Below the pieces are notes generated by a model that had not been told where the DNA came from, did no database searches, and worked only from the letters and a program-made list of their open reading frames with translations. This document shows, piece by piece, positions 1 to 5,337 of a stretch of DNA of 16,382 bases (its first letter is position 1; the number at the start of each line of letters is the position of its first letter). The position numbers were made by a program, and so were the translations under genes. Source of the stretch: Bacteroidales bacterium (GTDB taxonomy: Bacteria; Bacteroidota; Bacteroidia; Bacteroidales; UBA7960); assembly GCA_003557965.1 (NCBI GenBank), contig PWND01000358.1, positions 1-16,382 on the forward strand. The letters run 5' to 3'.

Positions 1-2336
1 ATTTAAGAGTTACGCCGGACTCAACAAGAGTATATATTAAAACTGAAGAGGAAACCAAAACTGCACGTGGTGGATTTGCTGTTGGGGGTTTCACTTCTAA
101 TAAAAAAGGCGAAAAAGAAACCTTCTTCAAAGTAACCAGTGATACTACCTATGTGTCAACTACAATGGTGGCAGATGGCAGTATTCAAGTTGGTGGAGAT
201 ATTAATGTTGGTGGTGGCGTAATCAGTAAACCTACAGTGGAGACTATTAGCGGAGATGTTGAAGATATTGTATATCTTGAAGGTGTGGTTGTTGATGATG
301 GGGGTGGTGTAATTACAGAAGTTGGTTTCTACTATGGAGAAACTGAGTCACCGGAAATTGACGGGACAAAAGTTACTGGCATGCTAATTGAAGGCGGGTA
401 TTTTTATGTAATACTGGATCATGCAGATTTCTTGCCGTTTACAACTTATTACTTTAAAGCTTTTGCCCGAAACAGCGCAGGTACAGGGTTTGGAGACCTT
501 GATAGTTTTGTGACACTTGAATCTACACCGGTTGTTCTTACTGCTACACCTGCAAATGTTAGCTGGTCTTCTGCCCTGGTGGGAGGTATGATTACAAATG
601 ATGGCGGATTCCCGGTTATAGAAAGAGGTGTGCTATATGGCACAACTCCTGATTTGATAGAAGATGGAGAAGCATTCCCTATGGGTGAAGGCGATGGAGA
701 GTTTTCAGGCTTGCTTATAGAATTGGAGGAGTTAACAGATTACTTTGTAATGGCTTATGCAACAAACTTATTGGGTACTGCACACGGAAGCATTGCCCAG
801 TTTACTACTACTGAACCCGAAGATGGAGAAACAGGCACAATGATTGACCAGGAAGGAAACTTATATCAAACTATTATTATTTCAGGAAAGGAATGGATGG
901 CTGAAAATCTTAGAACTACTGTTTACAGGGATGGCACTCCAATTGATTTCCCAGGTGATAATAACCTGGACTGGAATCAGAATACTGATGGTGCTTATGC
1001 TTGGTATAACAATGATGTTAATTGGAAAGAAATATATGGTGGGCTTTATTCTGCTAATACTTTTATCAATAATGAGCTTTGCCCTACAGGCTGGAAAGTT
1101 CCTTCTGAAGGGGATATATTGGATTTAATTGATCATGCCGGCGGGCTTGCTGTAGCCGGCGGGCCTCTAAAGTCAACCAGTACACATCCTGATGATCATC
1201 CAAGATGGAACGAACCTAATGAAGGTGCTACTAATACTACCGGATTTTCTGCAATGCCTGGCGGTAGAAGACTGCCTGATGCCAGCTATGAAGATCTTGG
1301 GCAGGGTGGTATGTTTTGGTCATCTACTGTTGCAGCTTCCGACCAGTCGTATTATTTTAGCTTAAGCCATAATAACACTATTGTTGGATGGGGATCAACA
1401 CTAAACACTGCAGGATTCTCTGTAAGATGTATCAGGGATGATAATGGCGAACCAGGCATTACTTATACCCTTACCCTTGAGGTTAATCCTGCCGGCGCAG
1501 GACAAGTTAGTGGTGGTGGCCAATATGAAGAAGGTGAAAACATAAACTTATCAGCAACTGCCTTTGAAGGATATGTCTTTGAAAATTGGTCAGTTCAGGA
1601 TGATGTTATTAGCGCTCAACCAACTTTTACTTTTACTATGCCTGATGAGGATATTACTCTTACAGCTAATTTTTCTGTTGATAATGGAGAAACAGGCACC
1701 GTAATTGACATTGACGGGAATGTTTATCAAACAGTTGTTATTGGAGAACTTGAATGGATGACAGAGAATCTTCGGACTACAACTTATAAAGATGGCACTG
1801 ATATCCCTAACGTCACTGAGGATGCGGATTGGAATGCATTAAGCACAGGTGCTTATGCATGGTATAATAATGACGAATCAGGGTTTGAACAGTATGGTTT
1901 ATTATATAATTGGTTTGCAGTTTTTGATAACAATGGATTATGTCCGGCCGGCTGGAGCGTTCCAACTGATAATGAATGGAAAATTTTGGAAGGAAGTGTT
2001 GACTCCGACTTTAGTATTGGTGACCCGGAGTGGGATCTGCTTGGCTTTAGAGGTTCCGACGTTGGCGAAAAATTAAAAGCAGAAACCGGATGGTTTGATA
2101 ACGGAAACGGGACAGATGATTTCGGCTTTGCAGCTTTACCCGGAGGGATGAGATACAGAAATGGTACCTTTGACTATGATACACATGATGGCTTTTATTG
2201 GTCGTTATCAGAGCAATCACCAGATACTGCGTGGAGACGCTCATTCGCTTATGATGAGGATACAGTTGACCGGTTTTATTATGACAAAGGGAATGGTATG
2301 TCTGTAAGATGTGTGAGGCCTGCTACACCTGAATAA
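1..2336 (+). CDS. Fn3-like / FISUMP / InlB-repeat / FISUMP surface protein, 5' end outside window
   Basis: The frame is open from the first full codon (position 3) to TAA at 2334-2336, so the ATG at 153 is internal and at least 777 residues are visible. The start of the visible part reads RVTPDSTRVYI, then RGGFAVGGF, then FKVTSDTTYV, which looks like the end of a short degenerate repeat series continuing upstream. Two Fn3-like beta domains follow (about 228-520 and 524-815). Next come a FISUMP domain (Fib_succ_major, TIGR02145; about 831-1437; EWMAENLRT, LCPTGWKVPS, MPGGRR, VRCIRD), an InlB B-repeat-like segment (about 1455-1680; VNPAGAGQVSGGGQY, FENWS, ITLTANF) and a second FISUMP (about 1690-2325; EWMTENLRT, LCPAGWSVPT, LPGGMR, VRCVR). 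The protein stops right after the second FISUMP, with no recognisable C-terminal sorting domain. It is strongly acidic. Extracellular or cell-surface location is likely from the domain types; the signal peptide would lie outside the window. FISUMP function is not established. Confidence 0.88.
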   Translation, partial: LRVTPDSTRVYIKTEEETKTARGGFAVGGFTSNKKGEKETFFKVTSDTTYVSTTMVADGSIQVGGDINVGGGVISKPTVETISGDVEDIVYLEGVVVDDGGGVITEVGFYYGETESPEIDGTKVTGMLIEGGYFYVILDHADFLPFTTYYFKAFARNSAGTGFGDLDSFVTLESTPVVLTATPANVSWSSALVGGMITNDGGFPVIERGVLYGTTPDLIEDGEAFPMGEGDGEFSGLLIELEELTDYFVMAYATNLLGTAHGSIAQFTTTEPEDGETGTMIDQEGNLYQTIIISGKEWMAENLRTTVYRDGTPIDFPGDNNLDWNQNTDGAYAWYNNDVNWKEIYGGLYSANTFINNELCPTGWKVPSEGDILDLIDHAGGLAVAGGPLKSTSTHPDDHPRWNEPNEGATNTTGFSAMPGGRRLPDASYEDLGQGGMFWSSTVAASDQSYYFSLSHNNTIVGWGSTLNTAGFSVRCIRDDNGEPGITYTLTLEVNPAGAGQVSGGGQYEEGENINLSATAFEGYVFENWSVQDDVISAQPTFTFTMPDEDITLTANFSVDNGETGTVIDIDGNVYQTVVIGELEWMTENLRTTTYKDGTDIPNVTEDADWNALSTGAYAWYNNDESGFEQYGLLYNWFAVFDNNGLCPAGWSVPTDNEWKILEGSVDSDFSIGDPEWDLLGFRGSDVGEKLKAETGWFDNGNGTDDFGFAALPGGMRYRNGTFDYDTHDGFYWSLSEQSPDTAWRRSFAYDEDTVDRFYYDKGNGMSVRCVRPATPE

Positions 2337-2402
2337 AATCTATTTATATGTAGCCTGACTAATATTATTTTTTTAAATAGAAAAAAGTGAATAGTTACCC
2401 TT

Positions 2403-2410
2403 TATATTTG
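2403..2410 (+). promoter_or_regulatory. candidate -7 element TATATTTG upstream of msrA
   Basis: TATATTTG matches the Bacteroidota -7 consensus TAnnTTTG and lies about 95 nt before the msrA start. I see no TTG/TTTG -33 element at the expected distance, so this is a half-supported promoter. An 8-bp inverted repeat lies just downstream, in what would be the leader. Confidence 0.3.
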
Positions 2411-2423
2411 GGTTATGCGTTAA

Positions 2424-2471
2424 CTGTAAAGGCCAACCTTAGTTATGTTTTTTGAGGATAAGGCTTTACAG
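2424..2471 (+). repeat. inverted repeat CTGTAAAG / CTTTACAG in msrA leader
   Basis: CTGTAAAG at 2424-2431 is exactly complementary to CTTTACAG at 2464-2471, with a 32-nt loop. The arm is followed by A residues rather than T, so it does not look like a terminator. It ends 34 nt before the msrA start codon. It could be an operator or leader structure, or chance. Confidence 0.35.
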
Positions 2472-2505
2472 AAAAAATTCATGATACTGTGTTAATTCAA
2501 TATCC

Positions 2506-3009
2506 ATGACAATTAAGCCTTCTGAAAAACATAATATTGCTGCTTTTGGTGCTGGTTGCTTCTGGGGAGTAGAGTTCTATTTTCAGAAAATGAAAGGTGT
2601 AATTAATGTCGAGTCTGGCTATACCGGTGGTAACATTGATAATCCGACTTATGAAGAAGTTTGCTCTGGAACTACTGAACACGCTGAAGCCGTAAAAATT
2701 ACTTACGACCCTGCTGTTGTAAGCTATGAAAACCTTGTGAAATATTTCTTTGAAATCCATGACTTTGAGCAATTAAACAGGCAAGGACCGGATGTTGGCA
2801 CACAATATCGCTCTGTAATTTTTTATGCAAATACAGACCAGGAAATAATAGCCAAAAAAATTATTTCCGAACTAAACAATAAAGGCTATAAGGTAGCAAC
2901 TTCGCTTGAAAAATATGAAGTGTTCTGGAAAGCTGAAAAATACCATCAGAATTATTACAAAAAAACCGGCAGCATGCCCTATTGCCATTCATATAAAAGA
3001 ATATTCTAA
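2506..3009 (+). CDS. msrA: peptide-methionine (S)-S-oxide reductase MsrA
   Basis: The 167-residue protein reduces methionine-S-sulfoxide in oxidised proteins or as free amino acid, using thioredoxin to recycle, in the cytoplasm. The catalytic motif GAGCFWG is present with nucleophile Cys18, followed by family blocks SGYTGG, TTEHAEAVKITYDP, FFEIHD and GTQYRSVIF. A C-terminal Cys160 (SMPYCHS) could act as a resolving cysteine. Length fits a single-domain MsrA; no MsrB domain is fused. ATG at 2506 begins close to the usual domain start; no Shine-Dalgarno sequence is evident, as is normal for Bacteroidota. It appears monocistronic: an intrinsic terminator starts two bases after the stop codon. 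Confidence 0.96.
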   Translation: MTIKPSEKHNIAAFGAGCFWGVEFYFQKMKGVINVESGYTGGNIDNPTYEEVCSGTTEHAEAVKITYDPAVVSYENLVKYFFEIHDFEQLNRQGPDVGTQYRSVIFYANTDQEIIAKKIISELNNKGYKVATSLEKYEVFWKAEKYHQNYYKKTGSMPYCHSYKRIF

Positions 3010-3010
3010 G

Positions 3011-3049
3011 GTGTTCTTAAGAAATTATTGTTTCTAAAAACACTTTTTT
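3011..3049 (+). terminator. intrinsic terminator of msrA, overlapping end of convergent gene
   Basis: GTGTT (3011-3015) pairs with AACAC (3039-3043), TTA (3017-3019) with TAA (3035-3037) and GAAA (3021-3024) with TTTC (3031-3034). There is one C/A mismatch, one bulged A and a 6-nt loop TTATTG. Six T residues follow (3044-3049). The downstream arm and T-tract lie inside the last codons of the minus-strand glycosyltransferase gene. In the opposite direction no T-tract follows, so it works for msrA only. Confidence 0.75.
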
Positions 3050-4152
3050 ATTCCATCCCAAAACAGTTCGGCAGCTCTGTCCCAACTGTATTTTTGTCTT
3101 TGAATACGGCCTTTATTGATTAGTTCGTTGCGCAGTACTTCGTTATTTGAAAGTTTTGTCATTGCAGATGATATGGAATCCACAGAATACGGATCTGTTA
3201 ATAATGCAGCATCACCTGCTATCTCAGGCATAGAAGTGATATTGGAGGTTATTACCGGCACATCACAGCTCATGGCTTCTACTATTGGAATCCCAAATCC
3301 CTCAAAAGTACTTGGAAATACTAGTGCCATTGCACCGGCAGTAATTTTTGCAAGCCCTTCACGGCTTTGTCTGCCAATAAAAACCACCCTGTCTTTATAT
3401 GCCATCTGGTTATATATTTCTTTGTAAAAACCATCAGAAAACATTGGCTCGCCTGCTATAATAAGGTTAATATCCTTGCTGTTATCAGCACAAAACTTGT
3501 CAAAAGCCTCTAATAATCTTCCGATGTTTTTCCTGGGATTTAATGAACCTACAAATAAAAAGTACTCCTTTCCACCTGAAATCTTATCTCTTATTTTTAG
3601 AATCTCTGGTTTTTTTAAAGGCGTAAATTCTGAACTCGACCCGTTACACAAAACATCAATTTTTTCAGAACCTGTTTTATAAACCTTAATTATGTCATCC
3701 TTTGAAAACTCTGAAACAGTGCCAATGCGGGTTGCATCAGATATAAATCGTGGAACAAAGCGATTGTAATATTTTCTCTCAAAGTATGGTACGTTTTTGG
3801 GAAAATGAAAGAAATTTAAATCGTGAATTACTACATAAGAATTTATTGGCTTAGGAACATTATATCCGTCCGGCGACACAAATAAATCTATTTTATGCTT
3901 TTTTATTATACCGGGAAGAACATGGTCAAACCACAAGTACCATAAGAAAGGATGACGGCATGGTACTTTGGTTGAAACGGCTGTTACATTTTCCGAAAAG
4001 ATAAATTCCTCTTCCCACGGACGGTCAAAAATGAAAAGAAAATTATGCTCAGGATGGCTCTGTGTTATTCTCTTTAAGGTTTCATAAGTAAACCAGCCAA
4101 TTCCTTCCAGCTTGTTTTTTAGCAACAGACGAGTGTTTACCGCAATGTTCAT
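3034..4152 (-). CDS. GT4-family (GT-B fold) glycosyltransferase
   Basis: The 372-residue protein transfers a sugar from an activated nucleotide donor. The N-terminal acceptor half starts with MNIAVNTRLL and carries GIGWFTYE and VVIHDLNFF. The C-terminal Glycos_transf_1 half starts at about residue 195 with YFLFVGSLNPRKNIGRLLEAF, then LIIAGE, VVFIGRQS and the EX7E signature E284 to E292 (EGFGIPIVEAM), followed by VPVITSNITSMPEIAGDAALL. No signal peptide or membrane segment is visible, so it is probably a cytoplasmic or peripheral enzyme. The acceptor cannot be told from sequence: exopolysaccharide, O-antigen-like glycan or glycolipid are all possible. It stands alone, with no other polysaccharide genes in the window. 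The start is the only good ATG; the upstream region is the repeat-filled spacer. It is convergent with msrA and has no clear terminator of its own. Confidence 0.9.
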   Translation of the reverse strand: MNIAVNTRLLLKNKLEGIGWFTYETLKRITQSHPEHNFLFIFDRPWEEEFIFSENVTAVSTKVPCRHPFLWYLWFDHVLPGIIKKHKIDLFVSPDGYNVPKPINSYVVIHDLNFFHFPKNVPYFERKYYNRFVPRFISDATRIGTVSEFSKDDIIKVYKTGSEKIDVLCNGSSSEFTPLKKPEILKIRDKISGGKEYFLFVGSLNPRKNIGRLLEAFDKFCADNSKDINLIIAGEPMFSDGFYKEIYNQMAYKDRVVFIGRQSREGLAKITAGAMALVFPSTFEGFGIPIVEAMSCDVPVITSNITSMPEIAGDAALLTDPYSVDSISSAMTKLSNNEVLRNELINKGRIQRQKYSWDRAAELFWDGIKKCF

Positions 4153-4220
4153 GATTATTCAGTATTATTGCATAGAGAAAAAGCAAAAATGCAACTTTTT
4201 TTTGACATTATGTAATATTT

Positions 4221-4268
4221 TTGGTTGATTGGTTAATTGGTTTATTGGTTGATTGGGAAATTGGGAAA
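4221..4268. repeat. 8-bp tandem array, six units of TTGGTTGA type
   Basis: Successive 8-mers are TTGGTTGA, TTGGTTAA, TTGGTTTA, TTGGTTGA, TTGGGAAA and TTGGGAAA, so TTGG is kept every 8 bases for 48 bases while the second half of the word drifts. Confidence 0.9.
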
Positions 4269-4274
4269 ATGGAG

Positions 4275-4300
4275 GATTTGGGATTTCAGATTGCGGATTT
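4275..4300. repeat. 26-bp degenerate repeat, copy 1 (GATTTGGGATTT type)
   Basis: This 26-base stretch begins GATTTGGGATTT and ends CGGATTT. It aligns without gaps to 5144-5169 on the other side of yjbQ at 22 of 26 positions, in the same orientation. Internally it is itself a loose repeat of GATTT words. Confidence 0.65.
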
Positions 4301-4315
4301 TTAAATACTTAACTA

Positions 4316-4331
4316 TTCTTAATTTCTTAAT
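4316..4331. repeat. two tandem copies of TTCTTAAT
   Basis: TTCTTAAT is repeated exactly at 4316-4323 and 4324-4331, preceded by a related CTTAAC word. It is another 8-bp period block of the spacer. Confidence 0.6.
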
Positions 4332-4347
4332 GGTTTGATTTTTAAAC

Positions 4348-4398
4348 CACTGAGTTGCACATCTTGTCCCGCCTTTTGCGGGAGAGTTCTGTACAGTG
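4348..4398. repeat. nested inverted repeat with GC-rich hairpin (TCCCGC / GCGGGA)
   Basis: TCCCGC (4367-4372) pairs with GCGGGA (4378-4383) around the loop CTTTT. An outer pair CACTG (4348-4352) and CAGTG (4394-4398) encloses it. The hairpin is strikingly GC-rich in an AT-rich spacer. No T-tract follows, so it is not a standard terminator. Confidence 0.55.
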
Positions 4399-4423
4399 TT
4401 TCACAGAGAGACTTTCAGCTTTA

Positions 4424-4439
4424 CACTAATGCACTAATC
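4424..4439. repeat. two tandem 8-mers CACTAATG, CACTAATC
   Basis: The two 8-mers differ only in their last base. They continue the pattern of drifting short words seen across the spacer. Confidence 0.55.
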
Positions 4440-4457
4440 TAATTTACTTCTTACTTC

Positions 4458-4481
4458 AGCTTTGAGCTTTGAGCTTTCAGC
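4458..4481. repeat. 7-bp tandem array of AGCTTTG/C
   Basis: AGCTTTG, AGCTTTG and AGCTTTC follow one another directly (4458-4478), then a partial AGC, then TCTCAACC. The same word family recurs at 4591-4632 and 5208-5235, each time in the same orientation and each time followed by TCAAC. Confidence 0.85.
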
Positions 4482-4500
4482 ATTCTCAACCTTAACTTCA

Positions 4501-4532
4501 AACGATTAAACGACTCAACGACTCAACGATTA
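4501..4532. repeat. 8-bp tandem array AACGATTA / AACGACTC
   Basis: Four 8-mers follow one another: AACGATTA, AACGACTC, AACGACTC, AACGATTA, then AACC. AACGA recurs every 8 bases and the two word variants are in mirror order. Confidence 0.85.
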
Positions 4533-4551
4533 AACCAAAGCTTTTAAACTC

Positions 4552-4587
4552 CTCAACCTCAACCTTAACCTCAGCCTTAGCCTTACT
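4552..4587. repeat. 6-bp tandem array of CTCAAC type
   Basis: Six 6-mers run on: CTCAAC, CTCAAC, CTTAAC, CTCAGC, CTTAGC, CTTACT. Period 6 here contrasts with 7 and 8 in the neighbouring blocks. Confidence 0.8.
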
Positions 4588-4590
4588 TTC

Positions 4591-4632
4591 AGCTTTCAGC
4601 TTTCAACTTTGAGCTTTCAGCTTTGAGCTTTC
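4591..4632. repeat. 7-bp tandem array, six units of AGCTTTC/G
   Basis: Six units follow directly: AGCTTTC, AGCTTTC, AACTTTG, AGCTTTC, AGCTTTG, AGCTTTC, then TCAACC. It is the longest block of this word family in the window. Confidence 0.9.
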
Positions 4633-4679
4633 TCAACCTTAACCTTGCTTTGAAGTTTTTATATTTCTCAATAGATATG

Positions 4680-4687
4680 TATTTTTG
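4680..4687 (+). promoter_or_regulatory. candidate -7 element TATTTTTG of the yjbQ-family gene
   Basis: TATTTTTG matches TAnnTTTG and lies 34 nt before the start codon, a plausible distance for a short leader. The nearest TTTG (4649-4652) is 27 nt upstream, too far for a good -33 element. Confidence 0.35.
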
Positions 4688-4721
4688 AATAAGTTTTTAT
4701 TAATAAAGAAATTTTATTGTT

Positions 4722-5132
4722 ATGATAAAACAAATTGAAATTAAACTACCATCTTTTAACAGGGGCTGGCACCTTATAACCGGCCATGTTACAAATGAAT
4801 TAGGCAAGCTTCCCGAAAAAGGCTTATTGCAATTATTTATACATCACACGTCGGCAGGATTGTCAATTAACGAAAATGCCGATCCATCTGTCAGGACTGA
4901 TATGGAGAGCATTATGAACCATATTGTGCCGGAAGGACTATCTTTTCTGACACATACTATGGAAGGCCCCGATGATATGCCGGCTCATGTAAAATCATCA
5001 CTTGTAGGAGCTTCACTTACAATTCCAATATCAAATCATCGCCTGAAACTGGGAACCTGGCAGGGTATTTATCTGTGTGAGTTTAGAAATCATGGCGGCA
5101 GCAGGAGGGTTACGGCTACTGTGATAGGTTAA
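4722..5132 (+). CDS. YjbQ / UPF0047 family protein (secondary thiamine-phosphate synthase family)
   Basis: The 136-residue protein is a full-length member of the YjbQ family (TIGR00149). The family hallmarks are present in order: FIHHTSAGLSINENADPSVR at residues 39-58, then THTMEGPDDMPAHVKSSL (with His78 and His89), LGTWQGIYLCEFR (Glu120) and HGGSRRVTATVIG at the C-terminus. The conserved histidines and acidic residues form the presumed active or metal site. Some members can replace thiamine-phosphate synthase weakly, but the true cellular role of the family is not settled, so I give no gene symbol. No thiamine genes are nearby. The gene is probably monocistronic. Repeat-rich spacers lie on both sides, with the same word families in the same order and orientation. 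Confidence 0.93.
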   Translation: MIKQIEIKLPSFNRGWHLITGHVTNELGKLPEKGLLQLFIHHTSAGLSINENADPSVRTDMESIMNHIVPEGLSFLTHTMEGPDDMPAHVKSSLVGASLTIPISNHRLKLGTWQGIYLCEFRNHGGSRRVTATVIG

Positions 5133-5143
5133 GGGCATTGGTT

Positions 5144-5169
5144 GATTTGGGATTTTGGATGTCGGATTT
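5144..5169. repeat. 26-bp degenerate repeat, copy 2 (GATTTGGGATTT type)
   Basis: Matches 4275-4300 at 22 of 26 positions without gaps and in the same orientation. It is preceded by ATTGGTTGA, the same word that starts the 8-bp array on the other side of yjbQ. Confidence 0.65.
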
Positions 5170-5207
5170 GAGATTTTGAATTTTTTAATGTGCCTTCGCT
5201 TGCTTTC

Positions 5208-5235
5208 AGCTTTCACCTTTGAGCTTTCAGCTTTC
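5208..5235. repeat. 7-bp tandem array, four units of AGCTTTC type
   Basis: AGCTTTC, ACCTTTG, AGCTTTC and AGCTTTC follow directly, then TCAAC and CTCAGCCTCAAC. It is the downstream counterpart of the arrays at 4458-4481 and 4591-4632. Confidence 0.85.
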
Positions 5236-5278
5236 TCAACTTCAATACTAATCTCAGCCTCAACAAACATCTTTCCTC

Positions 5279-5286
5279 TAAATTTG
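5279..5286 (+). promoter_or_regulatory. candidate -7 element TAAATTTG of the copper ATPase gene
   Basis: TAAATTTG matches TAnnTTTG and lies 51 nt before the ATPase start. No TTG is seen at -33, so support is partial. No recognisable CueR- or CsoR-type operator palindrome was noticed. Confidence 0.3.
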
Positions 5287-5337
5287 TTTACTTTATGAAT
5301 TACTAAAAATTGTAAGAGTTGAAAAAAATAATTTGCC

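Larger units (their letters stand above)
4153..4721. other. 569-bp spacer made largely of degenerate short tandem repeats
   Basis: No convincing ORF or RNA gene is visible between the glycosyltransferase start and yjbQ. From about 4221 to 4632 nearly the whole stretch reads as short word repeats with periods of 6, 7 or 8 bp, whose words differ from block to block. A GC-rich hairpin sits in the middle (4367-4383). The last 90 bases are ordinary AT-rich sequence with a possible yjbQ promoter element. The individual blocks are listed separately. Confidence 0.8.

Noticed and set aside
844..1128. Second-frame open frames inside the FISUMP gene (also 1849-2076 and 2047-2244)
   Set aside because: The main frame carries clear FISUMP motifs across these spans; the alternatives have no recognisable features.
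2341..2380. CTATTTA...TAAATAG as terminator of the FISUMP gene
   Set aside because: The stem is only 7 weak A/T-rich pairs with a loop of over 20 nt and no following T-tract.
4221..4632. Possible CRISPR array in the repeat-rich spacer
   Set aside because: Repeat units are 6-8 bp and contiguous, with no unique spacers and no cas genes nearby.
4153..5337. yjbQ plus flanking repeats as an insertion sequence or integron cassette
   Set aside because: No transposase or integrase, no terminal inverted repeats and no clear target duplication; YjbQ is an ordinary chromosomal family.
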